Shown: one piece after another, positions 52,591-61,463 of the stretch | Layout: each line of letters opens with the position of its first letter | Numbering within the stretch: position 1 is the first letter of the stretch | Source: Streptomyces sp. NBC_01689 | Lineage (GTDB): Bacteria > Actinomycetota > Actinomycetes > Streptomycetales > Streptomycetaceae | Assembly (NCBI RefSeq): GCF_036250675.1 | Contig: NZ_CP109592.1 | Span: 2,046,001-2,110,000 of the forward strand | DNA: 64,000 bases | Reading direction: 5' to 3' | Notes under the pieces: generated by a model | What the model was told of the DNA's origin: nothing | The model's database searches: none | Seen by the model: the letters and a program-made list of their open reading frames with translations, nothing else | Position numbers and translations under genes: made by a program

Positions 52591-53444
52591 TTCACGGCTC
52601 CGAGGTTGAGTCCGGCCACGAAGTGCCGCTGGAAACGGAGGAAGACGGCCACCGTCGGGGCGGCGGCGATGACGGAGCCGGCGGCGATCACGTTCCACAT
52701 GGACACGTACTGTCCCTGAAGTCCGATGAGGGCCGCGGTGATGGGCATCCGTGTGTCGGTGCGCAGGACGGTGATCGCCCACAGCAGGTCGTTGAAGATC
52801 CAGGTGAAGGACAGGGCGCTGAGCGCGGCGAGGGCGGGGCGGGTGAGGGGGAGGATGATGCGCCAGAAGATCTGCCAGGGGCCGGCGCCGTCCACGACCG
52901 CCGCCTGCTGGATCTCGACGGGGATGGACCGCATGAAGCCGTGCAGCACGAAGACGTAGAAGCCGACGCCGAAGCCGATCTGCACGCCGATCAGCGCGGG
53001 CAGGGTGTCGTACACCCCCAGGATCTCGCTGAGTTTGGAGACCGGGATGAGCAGGATCTGCGGGGGCAGCAGGTTGCCGCCCAGCATGAGCAGGAGCAGG
53101 GTGCGGCGGAAGGGCATCTCGTAGCGGCTGAGCCCGAACGCGGCCATCGCGGCGAGCGCGAGGGTCACCACGACGCAGGGGACCGTCACGAGCAGGCTGT
53201 TGACGAGGGCGCGCTGCTGGCCGCCGTCGACCCAGGCCTGCCGGAAGTTGCCGAGGGTGAAGGACCGGGGCCAACTGCCCAGTCCGTGGGCGGCGATGTC
53301 GTCGAAGGACCGCAGGCTGGTGACCAGGACCAGGACGATCGGCAGCAGCCAGAGCAGGGACAGCGCCCCGGCGCCGGCGTGGAATCCGGCGGTGGACAGG
53401 CGGCGCCTGCGCAGGGCCGCATCGGAGGTCTGCGGAGTCGTCAT
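52587..53444 (-). CDS. ABC galactoside transporter permease (MalG type)
   Basis: The 285-residue protein starts at ATG 53444, sharing one base with the previous stop (TGATG). It has six hydrophobic segments, beginning LSLLWLLPIVLVLVTSL, and the EAA loop IQQAAVVDGAGPWQIFWRI, where the first Glu is replaced by Gln. With the neighbouring permease it forms the inner-membrane channel. The ATPase would be supplied in trans. Confidence 0.92.
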   Translation of the reverse strand: MTTPQTSDAALRRRRLSTAGFHAGAGALSLLWLLPIVLVLVTSLRSFDDIAAHGLGSWPRSFTLGNFRQAWVDGGQQRALVNSLLVTVPCVVVTLALAAMAAFGLSRYEMPFRRTLLLLMLGGNLLPPQILLIPVSKLSEILGVYDTLPALIGVQIGFGVGFYVFVLHGFMRSIPVEIQQAAVVDGAGPWQIFWRIILPLTRPALAALSALSFTWIFNDLLWAITVLRTDTRMPITAALIGLQGQYVSMWNVIAAGSVIAAAPTVAVFLRFQRHFVAGLNLGAVK

Positions 53445-54382
53445 CAGTCCGCCTCCCGGAAGGCGCGCACGAGGTAGGAGGCGATCACACCGAAGGCCAG
53501 CACGAAGATGACGACGGCCAGGGCGGAGCCGTAACCGAGACGCAGCGACTGGAAGGCGGTGGAGTACATGTAGGTGCTCAGCAGTTCCGAGGAGTGGTAG
53601 GGGCCACCGCGGGTGAGGGACCACACCACGTCGAAGGAGCGCAGCGAGTCGATGACGATGACGGACAGGACCACCGCGTTGACGCTGCGGAGCTGAGGGA
53701 GCGTCACATGACGGAAGGCCTGCCAGCGTCCGGCGCCGTCGACCTTGGCCGCCTCGTAGAGGGCGGGGTCGATGCCCTTGAGGCCGGCCAGGTAGAGCAC
53801 CATGACGTAGCCGATCTGGCGCCACAGGGCGGGCACGATGACGGCGTACAGGGCGGTGTCCTGATCGGCGAGCCAGGCATGGCGCAGACTGCCGAGGCCG
53901 ACCGACTGGAGGAGCTGGTTGAGGACGCCGTCGGGCTGGTAGATCGCCTGCCAGACGAGGGCGGTGGCGACCAGCGAGAACACCACCGGCAGGAACAGGG
54001 CGGCGCGGTAGAAGCCCACGCCGCGGCGTTCCTGCTGGAGCAGCAGCGCGGTGGCGAGGCCGAGCAGCGCGGACAGTCCGCCGAAGAGCACGAGCCACAG
54101 CACGGTGTCGACGGCCGCGGTGCGGAACACGTCGTCGTGCGCCATCTCGCGGAAGTTGGCGAGGCCGACGAAGCGCGGTGCGGAGACGCCGTCCCAGCTG
54201 GTGAGCGCGAGATAGAAGCCCTGCAGGGCGGGCCAGAAGACCCAGACGGCCTCGGCGAGCAGCGGGACGAGGACGAACGCCAGGACGAGCGGAGGGGTGC
54301 GGCGCGGGCCCCCGGCCCTTCGGCCGCGGGGCGGCGTCGGGACCGGGGTCGTCCTGCGGGCGTCCGTGGTGAGGACGGCCAC
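53444..54382 (-). CDS. ABC galactoside transporter permease (MalF type)
   Basis: I place the start at GTG 54382, just behind the binding-protein stop, with GGGGAG upstream; 312 residues. A Pro/Arg-rich N-terminus precedes six membrane segments (LVLAFVLVPLLAEAVWVFW first) and the EAA motif YEAAKVDGAGRWQAFRHV. It pairs with the MalG-type permease encoded next. Confidence 0.92.
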   Translation of the reverse strand: MAVLTTDARRTTPVPTPPRGRRAGGPRRTPPLVLAFVLVPLLAEAVWVFWPALQGFYLALTSWDGVSAPRFVGLANFREMAHDDVFRTAAVDTVLWLVLFGGLSALLGLATALLLQQERRGVGFYRAALFLPVVFSLVATALVWQAIYQPDGVLNQLLQSVGLGSLRHAWLADQDTALYAVIVPALWRQIGYVMVLYLAGLKGIDPALYEAAKVDGAGRWQAFRHVTLPQLRSVNAVVLSVIVIDSLRSFDVVWSLTRGGPYHSSELLSTYMYSTAFQSLRLGYGSALAVVIFVLAFGVIASYLVRAFREAD

Positions 54383-54383
54383 G

Positions 54384-55664
54384 TCACGCTCCCCAGATCT
54401 TCTGGGCGTCACGCTGCCAGTCCGTCAGGATGCTGTTGATCTCCTTGGGCTTGGCGATGAACTTGGTCAGGGCGGTGTCGGCGGTGGGCTGCAGGGCGTC
54501 GCTGGAGTCGCGGTTGAAGAACTGGGTGACCTCGGCGGCCTCCGCGACGTGCTTGCGGCCCTTGATCACCAGCGGGGTGCCGGTGTCCTTGGCGTCGGGG
54601 TGACAGGGCAGCGCGGTACCGGAGGAGCCCTTGAGGTAGATCTCCTGGGCCTCGGCGCCGGCCAGGAACCGCAGCAGGTCGAAGACCTGGTCGCGGTGGC
54701 CGGAGCGGGCGCTGGCGAAGTACCCGTCGGTGGGCGCCTCTTCGGCGAGCGGGATCTTGGGGTCGATGACGGGGAAGCGGAAGAAGTCGATGTCGTCCAG
54801 GGCGTCCTTGGGTGCGGCGTCGGCGAAGAACGTGCCGATCAGCATCATGCCCGAACGGCCGTTGAGCAGCGCGGTGGTGGCGTCCTGGAAGGCGACGGCG
54901 GTGCCGCTGGGGTCGAAGTACGGGAGGACCTCCTTCCAGCGGTCGAAGACCTTGTGGACCTCGGGGTCGTCGAAGCGGTGCTTGCCGGCGAGGAGTTCAC
55001 GGTGGTACTGGGCGCCGTTGATGCGGATGTCGAGGTAGTCGAACCAGGCGGAGGCGACCCAGGCGGTGTTGCCGCCCGCGCCGAGGCCGATCGGCGCGAC
55101 GCCCTTGGACTTGAGCTTGTCGCACAGGTCGAGGAAGCCGTCCCAGTCGGTGGGCGGGGTCACGCCCCACTTCGCGAAGTTGGACTTGCGGTAGAACATG
55201 CCCCACCAGTAGTAGGTGGTCGGCACGAAGACCTTCTTGCCGCTGCTGGAGGTGCACAGCGTGTGCAGGGCCTTGGAGTAGCGCTTCAGGTCGGGCGAGT
55301 CCCACACCTCGTCGAGCCCGAGCAGGAGGTTCTTGCGGGCGTAGGCGTCCGCGACCGAGCCGGGGTACCAGGTGTAGACGTCCGGCGGGTTGGCGGAGGT
55401 CAGGTAGGTCGGCAGCTGGGTCCGGAACGTCTCGGCGGCGACCGTGTTGAGGTCGACGCTCCCCTTCTTCTTGTAGGCGGCGACCAGGTCCTGCATCGCG
55501 GCCTTGGCCTGGGGGGCGGAGAGGTTGGACTGGAGGGAGACCGCGCCCTTGGAGGAGGTCTTGGACGAGGACGTGGAGGTCACGCAGCCGCTGAGCAGGG
55601 CCGCGGTTCCGGCGGCGCCGGCTCCGGCGAGGAAGCGCCGGCGACTGGTCTGTGAGTGGTTCAT
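54384..55664 (-). CDS. Galactoside-binding lipoprotein with twin-arginine signal
   Basis: ATG 55664 follows AGGAG and gives 426 residues. The signal SRRRFLAGAGAAGTAALLSGC combines a twin-arginine motif with a lipobox, so the protein is probably exported folded and then lipidated. The mature part is a family-1 solute-binding protein (AYKKKGSVDLNTV, NPPDVYTWYPGS, APTDGYFASAR). It should capture alpha-galactosides at the cell surface and pass them to the permeases. It follows the secreted GH27 enzyme by 35 bp. Confidence 0.93.
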   Translation of the reverse strand: MNHSQTSRRRFLAGAGAAGTAALLSGCVTSTSSSKTSSKGAVSLQSNLSAPQAKAAMQDLVAAYKKKGSVDLNTVAAETFRTQLPTYLTSANPPDVYTWYPGSVADAYARKNLLLGLDEVWDSPDLKRYSKALHTLCTSSSGKKVFVPTTYYWWGMFYRKSNFAKWGVTPPTDWDGFLDLCDKLKSKGVAPIGLGAGGNTAWVASAWFDYLDIRINGAQYHRELLAGKHRFDDPEVHKVFDRWKEVLPYFDPSGTAVAFQDATTALLNGRSGMMLIGTFFADAAPKDALDDIDFFRFPVIDPKIPLAEEAPTDGYFASARSGHRDQVFDLLRFLAGAEAQEIYLKGSSGTALPCHPDAKDTGTPLVIKGRKHVAEAAEVTQFFNRDSSDALQPTADTALTKFIAKPKEINSILTDWQRDAQKIWGA

Positions 55665-55699
55665 GGAAGGCTCCTGCGAGGTCACGACGGTTGGCTGGT

Positions 55700-57859
55700 C
55701 TACTGTTCGAACGCGGTGCGGTGCACGGTGCCGTCGACTCCGCGGTACACCGCGTCGACCGTCCCGTCGGCGCCCGCGGCGGCTCCGAGGGCTCCGTCGA
55801 ACGCGGCGCTGGGGAACTCCTGCCGCTTCGACCAGCCCTGCCAGGAGCCCGCCCGGTACCGCTGCTGCCAGAGGGTGTAGTCACCGGCGCGCGCGTACAG
55901 GAGCACCTGGTCGCCGACGGTGACGAGGGTGGGGCTGCCGCTGACCGTGCCGCCGAGTGCGCTCCAGTCCGTCCACCGGCCCTGGGCGTCCCGCGAGCGG
56001 GTCCAGATGTCGTCCGACGCGGTCCGTACGGCGATGTGCACCCGGCCGGCGGAGTCGACGGCCGCGGAGGGCCTGCCGTACGTCACGCGGCCGTCGGGGG
56101 TGCCGAGCGAGGTCCAGCCGGTGGCCGGGCCGCGCTGCGTGATGCGGCCTTCGCCGTCGCGGGCGACGAGCGTCCAGTGGCCGGGGTCGGTGAACGCCAC
56201 CGACGGCGCGTCCGCGAGCTGTCCGCCCAGGCTCTGCCAGTCACCCCAGTGTCCGCCCGTGGAGACGCGCCGGTAGGCACGGGAGTCGGCGCCGCGCACG
56301 AAGACGTCGACGCGGCCGTCGGCGGAGGCGTGGACGGCGGGCTGTCCGAGGATGCCGCCCTTCACCGGACCGCCGAGGTCCCGGCTGCGCGGGGTGCCGT
56401 GGCCGGTGTCCGTGTGCTGGACCAGCGTGCCGTGGGGCCCGCGCAGGAAGGTCTGCACGGTGTCGCCGGAGCGGGCGACGGCGGGGTCGGAGGTGGTCCG
56501 CTCGCCCAGGCCGGTGCCGGGCAGCGCGTCGGCGCCGGTGAGCTTGAGGAACGCGGTTCCGTGGGCGGGCACTTCGACCGTGTAGGAGTCGGTGTGGACG
56601 CCGCGGTCGGCGCGGGCGCGCAGGTCGCGCACGGCGACGGGACCGCCGAGGGCGGTGTCGGCGAAGCGTACGGTGCGGCGGGCCGCCTTGTCGGAGCGGT
56701 TGAGGAGGACGACCGCGCGCCGGCCACGTCCCGAGAGGACCTTGCTGTACACGTCACCGGTGTCGTCGGAGGCGACCCGCACACCCTGGACGCCCAGGCG
56801 GTCCTGGTCGACGCGGATGATCTCCGGGTTGCGGAGGGTGGCCAGCATCGAGGAGTTCAGGGTGCGCGGGTCGGAGCCGAGGACGAGCGGGGATGCCATC
56901 TCGGCCCACATCACGAACTGGGTGGTGGACTCCTCCTCGGTCAGTTCCGGTGTCCCGTCGGACATCGGGCGCATGGGGATGAGGTAGTCGGGGTCGTTCC
57001 AGTGGCCGGAGCCCTGCGCCTCGGGGTGCCAGGCGTTGGCGTCCATGTTGCGCAGGATGTTGGGCCACTCCCCCGCGGTCGGCGTGCCCCAGGCGATGTC
57101 CGTGCCGGTCCGCCAGGAGTCGGCGATGGCCGGGGCGTAGACGAACGTGTTGTGGGCGTCCTGCTCGGGGGTGTGCGGCAGGCCCCAGTCGTCGGTGAGC
57201 GGGTTGCACAGGTTCAGCAGCATCCGGCGGCCGGACTTCGCGACCGCGTCGCTGAGTTCCTTGTACGCGGGGCCCGGATCGAGCTTCGCGCCGATGCCGC
57301 AGAGGAAGTCGACCTTGATGGCGTCGATCTTCCAGCCGGCGAACTGCCGTGCGTCGTCGTCGTAGTGGCCGCGGCTGCCCAGGCCGCAGCTCTTCCCGCC
57401 GTCGTAGGTGCCGGCGTCGGTGTAGATGCCCGCGCGCAGGCCCCGCTGGTGCAGGTACGAGACGAGGGCGGGGATGCCGGAGGGGAAACGCTCGGGGTTG
57501 GCGACCAGCCGGCCCTGCGCGTCACGGGGGTTGTCGGCCTGCCAGCCGCCGTCGAGCCAGACGATGTCGTAGCCGCTGTCCCGGAGACCGCTGCCGACCA
57601 GCTTGTCGGCGACGGAGCGGACCTCCTTCTCGGTGGGCGCGCCCAGGCCGTAGTAGGTGTTCCAGCCCATGTAGGGCGTCGGGGCGAGTCCGCTGTCGTA
57701 CGAGGCCGCCGCGCCGGGGTCCCGCGGGACGGGCGCGGCGGCGGACGCGGAGGCGGTGGGGGCCGTGGTCGCCGCGGCGACCACCATGGCGGCGGTGGCG
57801 ACACTACGGCGGGCGAGGCGGCGGGGCCCGGGCCTCGGTACGGGTGCTTGCGAAGTCAC
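55700..57859 (-). CDS. Secreted GH27 alpha-galactosidase with C-terminal propeller
   Basis: GTG 57859 with GGGAG upstream gives 719 residues. The N-terminus has a signal peptide (ARRSVATAAMVVAAATT). The GH27 barrel shows MGWNTYYGLG near residue 66, WLDGGWQ, the nucleophile Asp in IKVDFLCGIG near 181 and the acid/base in HWNDPDYLI near 286. A beta-sandwich follows (to about 440). The last 270 residues are not part of standard GH27 enzymes: they repeat W-SLGG and FVRGADSRAY strands, like PLL/tectonin-type lectin propellers. The enzyme removes alpha-galactose outside the cell; the propeller may anchor it to glycans. It is first in the operon. Confidence 0.94.
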   Translation of the reverse strand: MTSQAPVPRPGPRRLARRSVATAAMVVAAATTAPTASASAAAPVPRDPGAAASYDSGLAPTPYMGWNTYYGLGAPTEKEVRSVADKLVGSGLRDSGYDIVWLDGGWQADNPRDAQGRLVANPERFPSGIPALVSYLHQRGLRAGIYTDAGTYDGGKSCGLGSRGHYDDDARQFAGWKIDAIKVDFLCGIGAKLDPGPAYKELSDAVAKSGRRMLLNLCNPLTDDWGLPHTPEQDAHNTFVYAPAIADSWRTGTDIAWGTPTAGEWPNILRNMDANAWHPEAQGSGHWNDPDYLIPMRPMSDGTPELTEEESTTQFVMWAEMASPLVLGSDPRTLNSSMLATLRNPEIIRVDQDRLGVQGVRVASDDTGDVYSKVLSGRGRRAVVLLNRSDKAARRTVRFADTALGGPVAVRDLRARADRGVHTDSYTVEVPAHGTAFLKLTGADALPGTGLGERTTSDPAVARSGDTVQTFLRGPHGTLVQHTDTGHGTPRSRDLGGPVKGGILGQPAVHASADGRVDVFVRGADSRAYRRVSTGGHWGDWQSLGGQLADAPSVAFTDPGHWTLVARDGEGRITQRGPATGWTSLGTPDGRVTYGRPSAAVDSAGRVHIAVRTASDDIWTRSRDAQGRWTDWSALGGTVSGSPTLVTVGDQVLLYARAGDYTLWQQRYRAGSWQGWSKRQEFPSAAFDGALGAAAGADGTVDAVYRGVDGTVHRTAFEQ

Positions 57860-58464
57860 GTGCCACTCCCGTGGGTTGGGAAGCAGTAGGAGCGTGACGC
57901 GGGCCGCACGGGGCCGGAGACCTCGGCGTCACGGCGACGACTCTGGCCCGAGGCCGAAATCTTGTCAATATTAATTCCTAATTTAATAGAAGCCGGGTTC
58001 TGTCATCTGCCGGAAACCTTGACAGGGCGAACGTGTCCGGGCAGTGTTCGGCAGCGTCCTCCCGGGCGGCGGCACCGTCGCCCCGCCCCTTGGGCCGGAC
58101 ACGTCCTTCTCCCGACATCCCTGACAGGAGGCGTGATTCGTGCCGGATCGGGCCTCCTTCCCCCGCACGCGGGCAGGCCCTCCCCGCCGGCCCGGCCGGC
58201 CGGGGCATCCCGTGCGCGCGGGCCGGAGACGCGGGGGCGGGCGCGCGACCGCACCGGCCGTGACGGAGGACGTACCGCACAGATCCGGCCGTCTCGCGCG
58301 GTGCCGAACCTGCCGCCGGGCAGGCCCGGTCGGAGGTGTGCGGCCACGTCGTCACGGGTGACGGCCGGTGTCCGGCGGAGGCCCGTGACGAAGAGGCCGG
58401 CCGGGTGCGTCCCGCCCCGGAACGAACGGGACGGGCGGCGGCCGGGTTGCCTATATTCCTGTCC
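57860..58464. other. 605-bp divergent intergenic region
   Basis: Left: the AT-rich operon promoter. Middle: a plus-strand TTGACA at 58019-58024 and an inverted repeat acgtgtccgg (58031-58040) / ccggacacgt (58095-58104). Right: TATATT at 58452-58457 just before the acetyltransferase start. Frames crossing the region include rare TTA codons or no ribosome site, so no gene is called. Confidence 0.5.
57940..57991 (-). promoter_or_regulatory. AT-rich promoter of the galactoside operon
   Basis: Minus strand TTGACA (57968-57963) and CAGAGT (57945-57940) are spaced by 17 bp; transcription would start near 57933. Directly upstream lies a 35-bp tract (57957-57991) with only six G/C, exceptional here, containing the dyad TATTAA/TTAATA (57969-57974, 57983-57988). 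It could be an UP element or operator. Confidence 0.6.
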
Positions 58465-59013
58465 ATGCCCGAGCTGCAGCCGCTCCGTCCGGACCACGCC
58501 CCCGCGCTGCTCGCCTTCGAGCGGGAGAACCGCGCGTACTTCGCCGCGTCCGTCCCCGACCGCGGCGACGACTACTTCGCCCGGTTCGACGAACGGCTCC
58601 GTGCGCTGCTCGCCGAGCAGGCGGCCGGTGTCTGCCGCTTCCACGTCCTGGTCGGCGACGCGGGCGAGGTGCTGGGCCGGGTCAACCTCGTGGACCTGGC
58701 GGACGGCGCTGCCGACCTCGGGTACCGGATCGCGGAACGTGCCGCGGGCCGGGGGCTGGCCACCAGGGCCGTGGGCGAGGTGTGCGACCTTGCCGCGCGC
58801 AGCTACGGGCTGAGCGTCCTGCGTGCCGCGACCACGCTCGACAACACGGCGTCCCGCGCCGTCCTGGCCCGCTCGGGGTTCGCCGTCGTCGGCCGGACAC
58901 GGCTCTCCGGCCGCCCCGGCCTGACCTGTCGCCGCGACCTGCCCGGTCTCCCCGGGCCCCGCGGCCTCGGTGACGCCGGCGCTCCGTCCGTCCCTCCCGG
59001 GACCGGCCGCTGA
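58465..59013 (+). CDS. GNAT-family N-acetyltransferase
   Basis: ATG 58465 gives 182 residues. The GNAT fold of the RimJ/RimL type is clear: LQPLRPDHAPALLAFERENR, then VLGRVNLVDLADGAADLGYR, the acetyl-CoA loop RAAGRGLATRAVGEV and the final helix DNTASRAVLARSGFAVVG. It may acetylate a protein N-terminus, an amine or an antibiotic. TATATT lies 7 bp upstream of the start codon, so the mRNA may be leaderless. A Pro/Gly-rich tail closes the protein. Confidence 0.9.
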   Translation: MPELQPLRPDHAPALLAFERENRAYFAASVPDRGDDYFARFDERLRALLAEQAAGVCRFHVLVGDAGEVLGRVNLVDLADGAADLGYRIAERAAGRGLATRAVGEVCDLAARSYGLSVLRAATTLDNTASRAVLARSGFAVVGRTRLSGRPGLTCRRDLPGLPGPRGLGDAGAPSVPPGTGR

Positions 59014-59097
59014 TCGCCCGGGGCGCGGTCCGGGCGGTCCGCGCTCTCGGTGGCGGCGCGGGTGCAGGCATGGGTTTACTGGGCTTGTCGGTGAGAG

Positions 59098-61200
59098 ATG
59101 AGGTCGATCATGCCTCGTGGACAACGACACGGTCACGCGAGTGGCGCCACCGCCGCGTCGAACGGAGCGAGAGGCTTCGAGAAGGCCCTGTTCGAGCAGG
59201 CCAGGGCCGGGCTGGAGGTCTACGACACGGACCTTCGCGTCCTGCGCGCCAACCCGGCGGTGCTGGCCATGCGAGGTCTGCCCGCGAGCCAGGTGATCGG
59301 GTTCGGCCTCCAGGACCTCGACCCCCACCTTCTGCTGTCACCGATCATCCGCGAGGTGATGGCGAGCGCGCGCGCCGTGTTCGACCGGCCGGTGTCGACG
59401 TACCCGCCGGCCGATCCGGGGAACCGGCACGACTACTCCGTCACCGGCTATCCCCTGCAGGAGCGCGGGCGGTCCATCGGCGCCGCCGCGATGATCCACG
59501 ACGTCACCGACCAGGTCCGCCGGCAGGAGGAACTGGACCTCCTGAGCATCGCGCGCGCCAGGATCGGGTCCTCCCTCGACGCGGTGCGCACCGCGCAGGA
59601 ACTCACCGAGATCGCGGTCCCGTCCTTCGCGGACGCCGTCGCCGTCGACCTGCTGGAGTCGGTCTTCGCGGGCGAGGCGCCGGTGGGCCCGGTCACCGGC
59701 CGGCCGTCGATGAAGCGCTCCGGGTTCAAGGCCCGCGAAGAGGGACAGTACGGCGCCTATCCGATCGGCAGTACCAGTCACTTCGCGATCCCCACCCCGT
59801 ACACCCAGGCCCTGGCCGACCTCCGGCCGCGGCTGGTCGCATCGGTCTGCTCGGCCCGCCAGTGGCTGGCCAACGACCGGCTGCGCGCCGATTTCATCCG
59901 CCGGGCCGGGGTGCACTCGCTCATCGTGACCCCGCTGACCGTGCACGGGCTCGTGCTCGGGCTGGCCAGTTTCTACCGGGCCGGCTCCCACCCCGAACCC
60001 TTCGACGAGGAGGACCTGTCGCTGGCGACACAGCTCGCCGCCCGCACCGCCCTCTGTGTCGACAACGCCCGCCGCTTCACGCGCGAGCACACGGTCGCGA
60101 CCACGCTGCAGCGCAGCCTGCTGCCGCGGACCGCCCCGCTGACGGCGGCGGTGGATTCGTCGCACTGCTACCTGCCGGGACGCTACGGCGCCCACTGGTT
60201 CGACGTCCTCAGTCTCTCCAGCTGCCGGATCGGCCTGGTCATCGGATACGTGCCGGGAGAGGACCTGCCGGCCTCCGTCGTGATGGGACGCCTGCGCACC
60301 GCGGTCTCCACGCTGGCCGCGATGGACCTGCCGCCCGACGAGCTGCTGGTCCATCTCGACGACGTCGCTCAGCGGCTCGCCCGCGAACAGGACTCCGACC
60401 CGCTGACCGTGCTGCACGCGCGGCCCCCGTTCACCGCCTCGTGCCTGTATCTCACGTACGACCCGGTCACCCGCCGGTGCGCGGCGGCCTCCGCGGGTCA
60501 TGAGAGTCCGCTGGTCACCAGTCCCCGGGGCGTGGTCGCCGGACTCGGCATACCGAGCGGCGCGCCGCTGGGCCGCGGTCTGCCGTACCAGCTCCACACC
60601 ACGCAACTGGCGGCCGGGAGCCTGCTGTCCCTCTACTCCGACGGCAGCGCGTACCGCTATCCGGCCGAGGCGGACGAGCGGGCCGGCCGGCTGCGGGAGG
60701 CGGTGGCCGACGCGTCGGCCGACCCGGCGGAGATCTGCGACGCCGTCGCGTACAAGGTGCTGCGGGGGACGGCCCCGGAGGACGGCGCCGCGCTGCTGGT
60801 GGCCCGGACCCGGAGCCTCGCGCCGGACCACGTGGCCACCTGGACCTTCCCGCCCGAGCCGGTGTCGGTCCGCGAGGCCCGGCGGGCGACGCGCGACCGT
60901 CTGGAGCACTGGGGCCTGGAGGACCACGTGTTCGTCACCGACCTGGTCGTCAGCGAACTCGCCACCAACGTGATCCGCCACGCCGAGGGAGCCATCCGGC
61001 TGCGTCTGATCCTCGACCGGACGCTGACGGTGGAGGTGAGCGACGACTCCGACACCGTGCCCCACCTGCGCCACGCCCGACTGCAGGACGAGAACGGGCG
61101 CGGTCTGTTCCTGGTCGCCTCGATGACACGGCACTGGGGCACCCGGTACGAGGAGGGCGGCAAGACCATCTGGGCCGAACAGTCGCTGGCGGCCGCCTGA
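59098..61200 (+). CDS. PAS-GAF-PP2C-HATPase regulator with degenerate phosphatase site
   Basis: The protein (700 residues from ATG 59098; ATG 59110 has better ribosome-site spacing) has PAS (about 25-135), GAF (about 145-335), SpoIIE-type PP2C (about 350-560) and an anti-sigma-type HATPase (about 575-700: ELATNVIRHA, GRGLFLVAS). Active Streptomyces homologues have GGDWYDV and GDVxGHG metal sites; here these read GAHWFDV and IGYVPGED, with two metal-binding Asp missing. AGHESPL and LYSDGSA remain. It probably senses a signal and controls an anti-anti-sigma partner by kinase or binding activity, with weak or no phosphatase function. Confidence 0.9.
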   Translation: MRSIMPRGQRHGHASGATAASNGARGFEKALFEQARAGLEVYDTDLRVLRANPAVLAMRGLPASQVIGFGLQDLDPHLLLSPIIREVMASARAVFDRPVSTYPPADPGNRHDYSVTGYPLQERGRSIGAAAMIHDVTDQVRRQEELDLLSIARARIGSSLDAVRTAQELTEIAVPSFADAVAVDLLESVFAGEAPVGPVTGRPSMKRSGFKAREEGQYGAYPIGSTSHFAIPTPYTQALADLRPRLVASVCSARQWLANDRLRADFIRRAGVHSLIVTPLTVHGLVLGLASFYRAGSHPEPFDEEDLSLATQLAARTALCVDNARRFTREHTVATTLQRSLLPRTAPLTAAVDSSHCYLPGRYGAHWFDVLSLSSCRIGLVIGYVPGEDLPASVVMGRLRTAVSTLAAMDLPPDELLVHLDDVAQRLAREQDSDPLTVLHARPPFTASCLYLTYDPVTRRCAAASAGHESPLVTSPRGVVAGLGIPSGAPLGRGLPYQLHTTQLAAGSLLSLYSDGSAYRYPAEADERAGRLREAVADASADPAEICDAVAYKVLRGTAPEDGAALLVARTRSLAPDHVATWTFPPEPVSVREARRATRDRLEHWGLEDHVFVTDLVVSELATNVIRHAEGAIRLRLILDRTLTVEVSDDSDTVPHLRHARLQDENGRGLFLVASMTRHWGTRYEEGGKTIWAEQSLAAA

Positions 61201-61231
61201 CGGGCCGCTGCGGCGCCCACGGGCGCGGGTG

Positions 61232-61262
61232 CCGGCCCCGGGACGAGGTGTCCCGGGGCCGG
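61232..61262 (+). terminator. Terminator after the PAS-GAF-PP2C gene
   Basis: Perfect 12-bp arms ccggccccggga (61232-61243) and tcccggggccgg (61251-61262) enclose a 7-nt loop, 31 bp after the stop at 61200. Confidence 0.85.
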
Positions 61263-61463
61263 ATCCGTGGTGTCCCCGGCAGAAAGACGCGTTCCCGCCG
61301 AGGCGGGTGGCGGGCAGGCTCGGACATGCCGCCCGACCGGGCGGACCGAGGTCAGTGAGCCAGGAGACACGTCATGCCCCACGTCACCGCGCACCCCGTC
61401 GAGCGGGGCCGGCCCGGGGAGAGCGAGCGGCGGGAACCCGCGCGTCGGCGGCGCGGGCGCCGG

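Noticed and set aside
44347..57859. Horizontally acquired island
   Set aside because: No integrase, tRNA junction, direct repeats or shift in codon usage was seen around the operon; only the short promoter tract is AT-rich.
57962..58813. Plus-strand frame beginning in the AT-rich island
   Set aside because: It contains rare TTA codons, has no ribosome site, and runs through an intergenic region into another frame of the acetyltransferase.
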